NCBI GenBank assembly: GCA_017513125.1
Contig: JAFWDI010000015.1
Span: 1 to 64,000 of the forward strand
DNA length: 64,000 nt
DNA from: Lachnospiraceae bacterium
GTDB taxonomy: Bacteria > Bacillota > Clostridia > Lachnospirales > Lachnospiraceae
Reading direction: 5' to 3'
Shown here: one piece after another, positions 35,121 through 43,632 of the stretch
Layout of the letters: the number at the start of each line of letters is the position of its first letter
How positions within the stretch are numbered: the stretch's first letter is position 1
Notes under the pieces: model-generated
What the model saw: only the letters and a program-made list of their open reading frames with translations
Database searches by the model: none
Told to the model about the DNA's origin: nothing
Made by a program: the position numbers and the translations under genes

Positions 35121-35891
35121 ATGATCACGGATGAATTATTCATTCACGACGACACGAGGCCTCTGGTACTGATCACCGGGGCCTCGCGGGGTATCGGAAG
35201 GGCTGTGGCCGAACGTTTCGCGGCGGAAGACTGGGATATGCTCCTGTGCTGCCGGGAAAACGTCGACGCGCTGGAGGAGACGGTCCGGTACTGCGAGCGG
35301 ATGTCCGACAGTCAGATCACGGGCTTCGTCGGAGATCTCGGCGATCCGGATTGCGTCGACGAGCTGTTCGCGCTGATGGAGGAGAAGGGACTGTTTCCGA
35401 ACGTCTTCATCCATAACGCGGGCATCACGAAGAAGGCGCTTCTGCAGGATATGTCGCTGGTCGACTGGATCGACGTGTTTGACACGAACGTGAACGCGCT
35501 GTTCGACATCTCGCGCCGGCTGATCCCCGGGATGCTGCGGCGCGGAGGCGGAAAGATCCTCGCGACCTCGTCGGTCTACGGATCGGTGGGCGCCTCCTGC
35601 GAGGTGGCGTACTCGGCTTCGAAGGGCGCGGTCGACGGCTTCGTGCGGGCGCTCGCAAAGGAGCTGGCGCCGAGCGGGATCCAGGTCAATGCCGTCGCGC
35701 CGGGCGTCGTCGACACCGATATGCTGAGCGTGTCGGAGATGGACGCGGCATCGTATCAGGCGCTCGAAAACGAGATTCCGGCCGGTCGTTTCGGCAGGCC
35801 CGCCGAGATCGCGGAGGTCTTCTGGGGGCTCGCGAACGCGCCCGAGTATCTGACCGGGCAGATCATCACCGTGGACGGCGGCTGGATGTGA
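35121..35891 (+). CDS. SDR oxidoreductase, FabG-like (3-oxoacyl-ACP reductase family)
   Basis: The 256-residue enzyme is a complete classical SDR: cofactor motif TGASRGIGRAV near residue 21, HNAGIT near 97, catalytic Ser in ATSSVYGSVGA near 146, Tyr-x3-Lys in AYSASKGAV near 160, and the C-terminal YLTGQIITVDGGWM typical of FabG. NADPH-dependent reduction of 3-oxoacyl-ACP is likely, but this gene is away from other fatty-acid genes and could act on another substrate. ATG 35121 has AAAGGA upstream. It follows aspS by 28 bp. Confidence 0.88.
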   Translation: MITDELFIHDDTRPLVLITGASRGIGRAVAERFAAEDWDMLLCCRENVDALEETVRYCERMSDSQITGFVGDLGDPDCVDELFALMEEKGLFPNVFIHNAGITKKALLQDMSLVDWIDVFDTNVNALFDISRRLIPGMLRRGGGKILATSSVYGSVGASCEVAYSASKGAVDGFVRALAKELAPSGIQVNAVAPGVVDTDMLSVSEMDAASYQALENEIPAGRFGRPAEIAEVFWGLANAPEYLTGQIITVDGGWM

Positions 35892-35997
35892 CGCGCGAAA
35901 ACGCCGAAAAGCGCGTTCCGGAAGCGGCAGAAAGCGGCCGGAGAGGAAAACCGCGGTAATCATAAACATTGTATAAAAGATGTAACAATTCAGGCGA

Positions 35998-36042
35998 AAA
36001 GGGGGTATGGAGTTTGACATACCCCCTTTCTGACGCTATAAT
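35998..36042 (+). promoter_or_regulatory. Consensus promoter overlapping a 12-bp palindrome (NlpC/P60 gene)
   Basis: TTGACA (36014-36019), a 17-nt spacer and TATAAT (36037-36042) form a perfect consensus SigA promoter. A perfect stem AAAGGGGGTATG (35998-36009) with CATACCCCCTTT (36018-36029) overlaps the -35 and half the spacer. The hairpin may terminate the upstream SDR transcript, act as an operator, or both. A small GGCCT-CAGC-AGGCC hairpin lies in the leader near 36088-36105. Confidence 0.85.
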
Positions 36043-36129
36043 TTCAACAAATCGTGTAATATTTTCGTAACATATGTATAAGCCCGAACGGCCTCAGCAG
36101 GCCGGAAGGGCGGAAAAAACAGGAGAGTT

Positions 36130-37536
36130 ATGAGAAAAAAGACGTTTGCAAAACTTGCCACATTTGCAGTTACCGCGAGCATGATCATCTCCGCGATGGG
36201 AGTGCCTTCGCAGGCTGCCGGTCTGGTCAGGAGCGGGATTGGCGGTGTATCTGCCGGAGACAGTTTAGAGGCAGCTGAGGAGGCTGCGTCTGAATCTTCC
36301 GCAGAGCAGGAAACTCATGCTGCCTTAAGCTCCACGATCGGCACGATCGCACGGAGCGGCATCACGACCGTGACCGCGGATCAGGCGGATATGTACGTGG
36401 CATCTGTCGGAACGCAGAACGCCTACAACACCCTTTGTCAGGGAATCGCCATCGCGAATGTCCCGGATTACGTGAATGTTCGCGCCGAGGCGAACACGGA
36501 AGCGGATGTCCTGGGTAAAGTATTCACCGGCTGCCAGGCCACGATCCTTGAGACCGTGGACGGCGAAGGCGGACGCTGGTATCACATCGAGTCGGGCTCG
36601 GTAAACGGCTACATCATGGCCGAGTACTTCCTGACCGGTGAGGCCGCGACCGAGTTCGCCATGGAGAACGGCCGTGTCTACATTCAGGCTACCGAAGACG
36701 GACTCCGTGTTCGCGAGTCTGCCAGTCTGGACAGTGAGACTACGACCACGATGGCCGTGGGCCAGACGGGCCAGGTGCTGGCACTGGAAGGAGACTTCAT
36801 TAAAGTCAGCACCGTGGATTACGAAGACGAAGAAGTCGTCGGCTATGTATTTGCCGGATATGCCGATCTCTATGTCGACTGCAACGAAGCGATGAGCATA
36901 GAGGAAGAGCAGGCCATGATCGCCGAGCAGGCGCGGATCGCTGCGGAAGAGGCGGCTGCGGCTTACGAGGCGGAAGAGGCTGCGAGAGCGGCCAGACAGG
37001 CCCAGGCGGCTGCGGATGCAGCGGCCCAGAGAGCGGCTGAAGCGGCGGCTGCGAACGACGCTGCGGCTCAGGCGGCTGCGGAAGCGGCTGCGGCTCAGGC
37101 TCAGGCAGCGGCAGATGCGGCTCAGGCGGCGGCGGATGAAGCTGAGGCGGCTCAGGCGGCGGCGCCTTCGGGCGGCGGCGGAGAGGCAGCTTCCGGAGCG
37201 CGCGGACAGGTCGTGAACTATGCTTACGGCGCGGTCGGCAGCGCATATGTCTGGGGTGCTTCGGGCGGCGGAGCTTATGACTGCTCCGGTCTGGTCATGG
37301 CGGCGTACGGTTCGGCCGGTGTCGGTCTTCCGCATTACTCGGGAGCACAGGCGGGTGCCGGACAGCAGATTCCCGTCACGAGCGCACAGCCCGGCGATAT
37401 CCTCTGGATGCCCGGCCATGTCGGTATCTATGTGGGTAACGGTCAGTGCGTTGAGGCCTCCAGCCCCGGCGTCGGCGTTATCGTCTCGAACGCTTTCAGC
37501 GGAAGATGGTCCTGCGCGGTCAACGTTCTCGGCTGA
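36130..37536 (+). CDS. Secreted NlpC/P60 peptidoglycan hydrolase with two SH3b domains
   Basis: The 468-residue precursor has a signal peptide (MRKKTFAKLATFAVTASMII..., cleavage near SQA-AG), two bacterial SH3 domains (about residues 110-170, VNVRAEANTEADVLGKV; and 187-255, LRVRESASLDSETT), an alanine-rich coiled-coil linker of about 90 residues (258-345), and a C-terminal NlpC/P60 domain with catalytic Cys in YDCSGLVMAAY and His in MPGHVGIYVGNGQCVEA. It should cleave gamma-D-glutamyl-diamino acid bonds in the cell wall. It is monocistronic, with its own strong promoter and terminator. Confidence 0.93.
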   Translation: MRKKTFAKLATFAVTASMIISAMGVPSQAAGLVRSGIGGVSAGDSLEAAEEAASESSAEQETHAALSSTIGTIARSGITTVTADQADMYVASVGTQNAYNTLCQGIAIANVPDYVNVRAEANTEADVLGKVFTGCQATILETVDGEGGRWYHIESGSVNGYIMAEYFLTGEAATEFAMENGRVYIQATEDGLRVRESASLDSETTTTMAVGQTGQVLALEGDFIKVSTVDYEDEEVVGYVFAGYADLYVDCNEAMSIEEEQAMIAEQARIAAEEAAAAYEAEEAARAARQAQAAADAAAQRAAEAAAANDAAAQAAAEAAAAQAQAAADAAQAAADEAEAAQAAAPSGGGGEAASGARGQVVNYAYGAVGSAYVWGASGGGAYDCSGLVMAAYGSAGVGLPHYSGAQAGAGQQIPVTSAQPGDILWMPGHVGIYVGNGQCVEASSPGVGVIVSNAFSGRWSCAVNVLG

Positions 37537-37571
37537 CGTACGGTCACTGAAAACCGCATAAACGAAATGAA

Positions 37572-37607
37572 AAGCCCCGGCGGTCGATCCGCCGGGGCTT
37601 CTTTATT
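37572..37607 (+). terminator. Intrinsic terminator after the NlpC/P60 gene
   Basis: AAGCCCCGGCGG (37572-37583) pairs perfectly with CCGCCGGGGCTT (37589-37600), loop TCGAT, followed by CTTTATT. Because hpf ends at 37671 on the other strand, it may serve both convergent genes. Confidence 0.92.
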
Positions 37608-37670
37608 ATTCAGTTATGATCACGGCCGGCCGGTCGGAGGATGTTCCGCGTCAGACCGGCGCGGGAGCCG

Positions 37671-38198
37671 TTATACGGTCGGCTCGATCAGGCCGTAGGT
37701 GTTTCCTTTTCTCTTATAGACGACGTTCACTTCGTCGGTCTCGGCGTTCAGGAACACGTAGAAGTTATGGCCCAGGAGATCCATCTGCATGCAGGCTTCC
37801 TCGGGATCCATGGGCTTGACTGCGAAGCTCTTCGTGCGGACGATCCGGATATCGTAATCCTCATCCTCGTCATCCTGCGCGAACAGTCCGGCCAGATCGC
37901 CGCCTGCCTGATACTTATCCTGCAGCTTCCCCTTATAGCGCTTCAGCTGCCGCTCGATCACTTCCTCGACCACATCGATAGAGACGAACATGTCGTCGCT
38001 GGTCTCCTCGGCGCGGATGATCGTGCCCTTTACCGGGATCGTCACTTCGATCGTGTTCCGGTCCTTCTCGACGGAGAGCGTGACCAGGACCTCGGTGTCC
38101 TGATTAAAGTAACGCTCCAGCTTCCCGAGTTTAGACTCTACCATATCTCTGAGCCTGGGGGTCACTTCAATGTTTCTTCCGGTTATGACATATTTCAT
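37671..38198 (-). CDS. hpf: Long-form ribosome hibernation promoting factor
   Basis: The 175-residue protein has the N-terminal HPF/RaiA beta-alpha fold (MKYVITGRNIEVTPRLRDMVESKLGKLERYF...) and the C-terminal dimerisation domain of long HPF (about 115-175, IVRTKSFAVKPMDPEEACMQMDLLGHNFYVFLNAETDEVNVVYKRKGNTYGLIEPT). It binds the 30S decoding region and drives 100S dimer formation in stationary phase. AGGAG lies 7 nt before the ATG at 38198. A promoter with an overlapping palindrome is found upstream. Confidence 0.95.
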   Translation of the reverse strand: MKYVITGRNIEVTPRLRDMVESKLGKLERYFNQDTEVLVTLSVEKDRNTIEVTIPVKGTIIRAEETSDDMFVSIDVVEEVIERQLKRYKGKLQDKYQAGGDLAGLFAQDDEDEDYDIRIVRTKSFAVKPMDPEEACMQMDLLGHNFYVFLNAETDEVNVVYKRKGNTYGLIEPTV

Positions 38199-38241
38199 CA
38201 GCAAACTCCTTTCTGCTCACCAAAGTTGAGCTCCTGTTTAA

Positions 38242-38274
38242 ATTATACCATCTGCGCCTGATATTCCAATATCA
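38242..38274 (-). promoter_or_regulatory. hpf promoter with overlapping palindrome
   Basis: On the minus strand TTGGAA (38264-38269), a 16-nt spacer and TATAAT (38242-38247) point at hpf. A perfect palindrome TGATATT-CC-AATATCA (38259-38274) covers the -35 element and is a candidate repressor site. Confidence 0.65.
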
Positions 38275-38366
38275 AATATGTCCGTGTTCCCGTCTTTTGG
38301 GCAATTTTCACGAAACATAAAACACGACTAAACATAACTGTTTTTCACGTAATTCGCGCACCCGAA

Positions 38367-38458
38367 TGTGGAAAACGTGGAAAACTCACGAAAAATCTAT
38401 CAAAATCGTAAATACCCGTGTGGAAAACCGCATAAAGCGCGTTAATAAAGTGGAAAAT
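38367..38458 (+). repeat. Cluster of four GTGGAAAA repeats upstream of secA
   Basis: Four same-strand copies of (T/C/A)GTGGAAAA(C/T) occur at 38367-38376, 38376-38385, 38419-38428 and 38449-38458 in an AT-rich stretch between hpf and secA. TGTGGAAAA differs from the DnaA box complement TGTGGATAA by one base. They may bind DnaA or another regulator; no coding frame of interest covers them. Confidence 0.5.
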
Positions 38459-38501
38459 GAATTCCATGACATAACATGCTTTTGTGCAACTTTTCCTTTT
38501 G

Positions 38502-38530
38502 TTGAATCCTGGACCGCCCTGTGCTATAAT
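38502..38530 (+). promoter_or_regulatory. Promoter of secA
   Basis: TTGAAT (38502-38507), a 17-nt spacer and TATAAT (38525-38530) lie 85 bp before the secA start codon. Confidence 0.75.
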
Positions 38531-38614
38531 CTGTGGGCATATATGCTATGCGGCATTTTTTTGATGCCTGTTTTTCGATAATACGGCCAGAAACACCGTA
38601 TCCGGGAGGATCTT

Positions 38615-41203
38615 ATGGGGCTTTTTAATAAACTTTTCGGTTCCCACAGCGACAGGGAAGTGAAGCGCATCACACCGCTTGTGGATGAGATCGAAAGTCT
38701 TCGTCCGCGCATGCAGTCGCTTTCCGATGCAGAGCTGCGGGCGCTGACGGCGGAGTATAAAGAACGGGTGGCCGGAGGCGAGTCGCTCGACGACCTGCTC
38801 CCCGAAGCCTTCGCCACGGTCCGTGAAGCCGCGCTGCGCGTTCTCGGGATGGAACCGTACCGCGTTCAGCTGATCGGCGGCATCGTCCTTCATCAGGGCC
38901 GCATCGCCGAGATGAAGACCGGTGAAGGAAAGACGCTGGTCGCGACATTGCCCTCGTACCTGAACGCCCTGGAGGGAAAGGGCGTCCATGTCGTCACCGT
39001 AAACGACTATCTGGCGAAGCGTGACGCGGAGTGGATGGGCGCGGTCCATGAGTTCCTGGGACTGACGGTCGGCGTGATCCTGAACGGGATGAATAAAGAC
39101 GAGCGCCGCGCGGCCTACAACTGCGACATCACCTACGTAACGAATAACGAGCTCGGTTTCGACTACCTGAGAGATAACATGGTGGTCTATAAGAACCAGC
39201 TGGTCCTGCGCGGCCTGCATTACGCGATCGTCGATGAGGTCGACTCGATCCTGATCGATGAGGCGCGGACCCCGCTGATCATTTCCGGACAGAGCGGAAA
39301 GTCCACGAAGCTCTACGAGGTCTGCGATTTCCTCGCGAAGCGCATGAAGCGCGGCGAGGGCGACGGCGAGATCTCGAAGATGGATATCCTGATGGGAGAT
39401 TTCCTCGAGGATCCGCTCGAGGAGGACGGCGACTTCCTCGTGAACGAGAAGGATAAGGCCGTCATGCTCACCGCGAACGGCGTGAAGAAAGTCGAGGAAT
39501 ACTTTAAGATCCCGAACTTCTCCGATCCCGAGAACCTGGAGATCCAGCATAATATCAACCTCGCCCTGCGCGCGAACTACCTGATGTTCCGCGACCAGGA
39601 CTATGTGGTCCAGGACGACCAGGTCCTGATCGTCGACCAGTTCACCGGCCGCATCATGCCGGGCCGCCGCTTCTCCGACGGCCTGCATCAGGCGATCGAG
39701 GCGAAGGAGAAGGTAAAGATCAAACGCGAAAGCAAGACCCTCGCGACGATCACCTTCCAGAACTTCTTTAACAAGTTCGATAAGAAGGCCGGCATGACCG
39801 GTACCGCGGCGACCGAGGAGCAGGAGTTCCGCGACATCTACGGCATGGACGTCGTCACGATTCCGACGAACCGCCCGGTCATTCGAGTGGATCATAACGA
39901 CGTCGTTTATAAGACGAAGAGAGAGAAACTGAACGCGGTCGCCGACGCGGTCGAAGAGGCTCACGCGAAGGGACAGCCGGTCCTGGTCGGCACGATCACG
40001 ATCGACGTCTCCGAGGAGATGAGCCGGATCCTGCGGAACCGCGGCATTAAGCATAACGTCCTGAACGCGAAGTTCCATGAGATGGAAGCGGAGATCGTCG
40101 CGGACGCCGGACAGCACGGCGCGGTCACGATCGCCACGAACATGGCAGGCCGAGGAACGGATATCAAGCTCGATCCCGAAGCGGTCGCCGCGGGCGGCCT
40201 GAAGATCATCGGCACCGAGCGGCATGAGTCCCGCCGTATCGATAACCAGCTGCGCGGCCGTTCCGGCCGTCAGGGCGACCCGGGCGAATCGACGTTCTAC
40301 ATTTCGCTGGAGGACGACCTGATGCGTCTGTTCGGTTCGGAGCGCATGATGGGCGTGTTTGAGGCCCTGGGCGTTCAGGAGGGCGAACAGATCCAGCATA
40401 AGATGCTCTCGGACGCGATCGAGAAGGCGCAGAAGCGCGTGGAAAACAATAACTTCAGCATCCGTAAGCGCCTGCTGGATTACGACCAGGTCATGAACGA
40501 CCAGCGCGAGATCATCTACGCGGAGCGCCGCAGGGTCCTGGACGGCGAAAACATGCGCGACCAGATCATGGGCATGATCACGGACACGGTCGAACACACG
40601 GTCGACCGCGTGATCCCCGACGGGACGCCCGCATCCGAGTGGGATCTGGGCCAGCTTAACGCGGAGCTTCGCTCGGTCATTCCGCTCTCGCCGATCGCAT
40701 TTACGGATGAGCAGCTGGCCGGCCTCTCGAAGGCGCAGCTGAAGCAGGATCTGAAGCAGGAGGCTTTCCGCCTGTACGAGGCGAAGGAAGCGGAACTGCC
40801 CGAGCCCGAGAAGATGCGTGAGCTCGAGCGCGTGATCCTGCTGCGCGTCGTGGATAATAAGTGGATGAGCCACATCGACGACATGGACCAGCTCCGCCAG
40901 GGCATCGGCCTGCAGGCCATGGCCCAGAAGGATCCGCTCGTGGAATATAAGAACATCGGTTTCGACATGTTCGATGAGATGAACGAGTCCATCGAGACCG
41001 ACACCGTGAGGCTCCTGACCCATATCCGCATCGAACAGAAGGTCGAGCGGGAGGAGGTCGCGAAGGTCACCGGCACGAATAAAGACGACACTGCGAAGAA
41101 AGACCCGAAGAAGCGCGAGAATAAAAAGATCTATCCGAACGATCCCTGCCCCTGCGGTTCCGGGAAAAAGTATAAGCAGTGCTGCATGAATAAGCGCGCG
41201 TAA
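38615..41203 (+). CDS. secA: Preprotein translocase ATPase SecA
   Basis: The 862-residue ATPase drives Sec-dependent protein export. Visible parts: Walker [15 protein letters not shown] near residue 104, DEAD-box-like [20 protein letters not shown] near 206, the second motor domain with [11 protein letters not shown] and [14 protein letters not shown] near 510, the helical scaffold, and the C-terminal zinc-binding tail [16 protein letters not shown], which binds SecB or lipids in other species. GGAGG precedes the ATG. It is followed after 32 bp by prfB, a pairing common in Gram-positive bacteria. Confidence 0.97.
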   Translation: MGLFNKLFGSHSDREVKRITPLVDEIESLRPRMQSLSDAELRALTAEYKERVAGGESLDDLLPEAFATVREAALRVLGMEPYRVQLIGGIVLHQGRIAEMKTGEGKTLVATLPSYLNALEGKGVHVVTVNDYLAKRDAEWMGAVHEFLGLTVGVILNGMNKDERRAAYNCDITYVTNNELGFDYLRDNMVVYKNQLVLRGLHYAIVDEVDSILIDEARTPLIISGQSGKSTKLYEVCDFLAKRMKRGEGDGEISKMDILMGDFLEDPLEEDGDFLVNEKDKAVMLTANGVKKVEEYFKIPNFSDPENLEIQHNINLALRANYLMFRDQDYVVQDDQVLIVDQFTGRIMPGRRFSDGLHQAIEAKEKVKIKRESKTLATITFQNFFNKFDKKAGMTGTAATEEQEFRDIYGMDVVTIPTNRPVIRVDHNDVVYKTKREKLNAVADAVEEAHAKGQPVLVGTITIDVSEEMSRILRNRGIKHNVLNAKFHEMEAEIVADAGQHGAVTIATNMAGRGTDIKLDPEAVAAGGLKIIGTERHESRRIDNQLRGRSGRQGDPGESTFYISLEDDLMRLFGSERMMGVFEALGVQEGEQIQHKMLSDAIEKAQKRVENNNFSIRKRLLDYDQVMNDQREIIYAERRRVLDGENMRDQIMGMITDTVEHTVDRVIPDGTPASEWDLGQLNAELRSVIPLSPIAFTDEQLAGLSKAQLKQDLKQEAFRLYEAKEAELPEPEKMRELERVILLRVVDNKWMSHIDDMDQLRQGIGLQAMAQKDPLVEYKNIGFDMFDEMNESIETDTVRLLTHIRIEQKVEREEVAKVTGTNKDDTAKKDPKKRENKKIYPNDPCPCGSGKKYKQCCMNKRA

Positions 41204-41235
41204 AGACTGCGGCGCGGAGAAGGAACGAAGAAAAC

Positions 41236-42360
41236 ATGGCATTGATCGAATTTGACCAGTATAAAGCCGAGCTTGCGCCTTATAAGGAGACGCTCGAGGA
41301 AGTCGGGCAGGCGCTCGGCCTGGAGTCGAAGCGCCGCCGCATCGAGGAGCTTTCCCGCTTCCAGGAGGAACCCGATTTCTGGAACGACACGGACCGTGCG
41401 TCGAAGCTCTCGCAGGAGCTGAAGAACCTGCAGACCGTCGTGGGCGGCTACGACCGGATGGCTTCCGAGTATGATGAGATGATGGATCTGATCGAACTCG
41501 GACGCGAGGAGGACGACGCCGACGCTGCCGAGATGGTCGGAGAGATGCTCGCGAAGTTTAAGACCGAACTCGAGGACCTGCGTCTCGAGACGCTCCTGAC
41601 CGGAGAGTACGACCACGAGAACGCGATCCTCTCGATCCACGCGGGCGCGGGCGGCACCGAGTCCTGCGACTGGGCTTCGATGCTCTACCGCATGTATATG
41701 CACTGGGCGCAGGCGAAGGGCTATACGACCGAGATCCTTGACTGGCTCGACGGCGACGAGGCGGGCATCAAGTCCGTGACCGTCCAGATCAACGGCCCCG
41801 ACGCCTACGGCTACCTGAAGTCCGAGCACGGCGTGCACCGTCTGGTGCGCATCAGCCCGTTTAACGCGCAGGCGAAGCGGCAGACCTCTTTCGTTTCCTG
41901 CGAGGTCATGCCCGAGCTGAAGAACGACGCCGATCTGGAGATCAATGACGACGATCTCCGCATCGACACCTACCGCTCGAGCGGCGCCGGCGGCCAGCAC
42001 ATTAATAAGACATCCTCGGCCATCCGCATCACGCATATCCCCACGGGCATCGTGGTGCAGTGCCAGAACGAGCGCTCCCAGTTCCAGAATAAGGATAAGG
42101 CCATGCAGATGCTGCGCGGCAAACTTCTGAAACTGAAGGAAGCCGCTCACGCCGAGAAGCTCTCCGATATCCGCGGCGACGTGAAGGACATCGCCTGGGG
42201 AAACCAGATCCGGTCCTATTTCCTCCAGCCCTATCAGCTGGTGAAGGACCTGCGGACGAACGCGGAGACGGCGAATGCCGATAAAGTCCTTAACGGAGGC
42301 ATTGACATGTTTATCAGTGCCTACTTAAAGTATCTCCAGAAGAACGGACAGGAGGAGTAA
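41236..42360 (+). CDS. prfB: Peptide chain release factor 2, without programmed frameshift
   Basis: The 374-residue release factor recognises UGA/UAA. It has the RF2 recognition tripeptide SPF (VRISPFNAQAKRQTSF near residue 208) and the peptidyl-hydrolysis loop GAGGQHINKTSSAIRITH near 250. The full protein reads in one frame from the ATG at 41236; where most bacterial prfB genes have an in-frame UGA and +1 shift near codon 26, this gene has none (the region reads EVGQALGLESKRRRIEEL). So autoregulation by frameshifting is absent. Confidence 0.95.
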   Translation: MALIEFDQYKAELAPYKETLEEVGQALGLESKRRRIEELSRFQEEPDFWNDTDRASKLSQELKNLQTVVGGYDRMASEYDEMMDLIELGREEDDADAAEMVGEMLAKFKTELEDLRLETLLTGEYDHENAILSIHAGAGGTESCDWASMLYRMYMHWAQAKGYTTEILDWLDGDEAGIKSVTVQINGPDAYGYLKSEHGVHRLVRISPFNAQAKRQTSFVSCEVMPELKNDADLEINDDDLRIDTYRSSGAGGQHINKTSSAIRITHIPTGIVVQCQNERSQFQNKDKAMQMLRGKLLKLKEAAHAEKLSDIRGDVKDIAWGNQIRSYFLQPYQLVKDLRTNAETANADKVLNGGIDMFISAYLKYLQKNGQEE

Positions 42361-42364
42361 GAGC

Positions 42365-43567
42365 ATGATCTATGCTGCAGTAATGGGCTACGGCACCATC
42401 GGTTCCGGAGTCGTAAAGGTCATCGAAGGACACCACGACTACATTTCGAAGAAGACCGGCAAGGATATCCGGGTCAAATACATCCTGGATCTGCGTGAGT
42501 TTCCGGGCGATCCCTACGAGGATCTGATCGTGCATGACGTGAATGTGATCATGGACGATCCCGAGATCGACATCGTGGTCGAGACCATGGGCGGCACGAA
42601 GCCGGCCTATGATTTCGTGAAGCGCGCGCTGCTGGCGGGCAAGTCCGTCTGCACGTCGAACAAGGCACTCGTCGCGGCTTACGGCCCCGAGCTGCTGAAG
42701 ATCGCCGAGAAGCGGAACGCGAACTTCCTGTTCGAGGCTTCCGTGGGCGGCGGCATTCCGATCATCCGCCCGCTGAACACCTGCCTGACCGCGGATAAGA
42801 TCATCGGGATCCAGGGTATCCTGAACGGTACGACGAACTATATCCTGACCCGCATGGAAGATGAGGGTCTGGGCTTCGAGGAAGTCCTGAAGGACGCCCA
42901 GGCGCTGGGCTATGCCGAGAAGGATCCCACGGCGGACGTCGACGGTTTCGATTCCTGCCGGAAGATCGCGATCCTCTCGTCGCTGGCCTGCGGAAAGACC
43001 GTGGATTACCGCCACATCTACACCGAAGGCATCCGCCTGATCACGAGCGAGGACTTCCTGTACGCTCGGGCGATGGGCCGCTCGATCAAACTCATCGCGA
43101 GCATGTATACGGACGGTTATGACACGCACGCGATCGTGGCCCCCATGATGGTCGAGAAGTCGGATCCGCTGTATTCGGTGCGCGACGTGTTTAACGCGAT
43201 CAAGGTCACCGGCGACGTTGTGGACGACATCATGTTCTACGGAAAGGGCGCGGGCTCTCTGCCCACCTCGAGCGCGGTCGTGGCGGACGTGATCGACGCC
43301 GCGAAGCATATCGGCATTAACCTGAAGGTCTTCTGGAACGACGAGGAGCTGCAGCTCTGCGGGATCGAAGAACAGAAGCGGAAGTTCTTCGTCCGCGTGA
43401 AAAACAGCGCGAAGCAGGCTGCCGCGGAGCAGTTCGAAGTGGAAGAGTTCATTGACGCCGGAGTCGAGGACGAGACCGCGTTCGTGACCGCACCGATGAC
43501 GGAGATGGCGTTCGCCGCCGCGGTCGGAAGCCTGCCCGGAGTGATCGGCCGGATCCGCATGTGCTAG
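42365..43567 (+). CDS. hom: Homoserine dehydrogenase
   Basis: The 400-residue enzyme reduces aspartate semialdehyde to homoserine. It has the NAD(P)-binding motif MGYGTIGSGVVKV, TSNKALVA near residue 97, GGGIPIIRPL near 129, and the catalytic segment GILNGTTNYILTRMEDEGLGFEEVLKDAQALGYAEKDPTADVDGFDS near 156-200. The last ~85 residues look like a short or diverged regulatory ACT-type domain. GGAGG precedes the start 4 bp after prfB. It begins a threonine/lysine-pathway cluster with a putative homoserine kinase and aspartokinase. Confidence 0.93.
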   Translation: MIYAAVMGYGTIGSGVVKVIEGHHDYISKKTGKDIRVKYILDLREFPGDPYEDLIVHDVNVIMDDPEIDIVVETMGGTKPAYDFVKRALLAGKSVCTSNKALVAAYGPELLKIAEKRNANFLFEASVGGGIPIIRPLNTCLTADKIIGIQGILNGTTNYILTRMEDEGLGFEEVLKDAQALGYAEKDPTADVDGFDSCRKIAILSSLACGKTVDYRHIYTEGIRLITSEDFLYARAMGRSIKLIASMYTDGYDTHAIVAPMMVEKSDPLYSVRDVFNAIKVTGDVVDDIMFYGKGAGSLPTSSAVVADVIDAAKHIGINLKVFWNDEELQLCGIEEQKRKFFVRVKNSAKQAAAEQFEVEEFIDAGVEDETAFVTAPMTEMAFAAAVGSLPGVIGRIRMC

Positions 43568-43632
43568 TTTTTCGGGACCGGCCGCGTCGGTCTCACGGCA
43601 GAGTTTTACGACAGAGAAAAGAGCTTTTCCCG

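Noticed and set aside
38340..38460. Replication origin.
   Set aside because: The DnaA-box-like repeats are imperfect, all on one strand, and no origin-associated genes are nearby.
38366..38581. A 71-codon open frame upstream of secA.
   Set aside because: It covers the repeat cluster and the secA promoter, has no ribosome site, and ends near the secA start; composition is that of non-coding AT-rich DNA.
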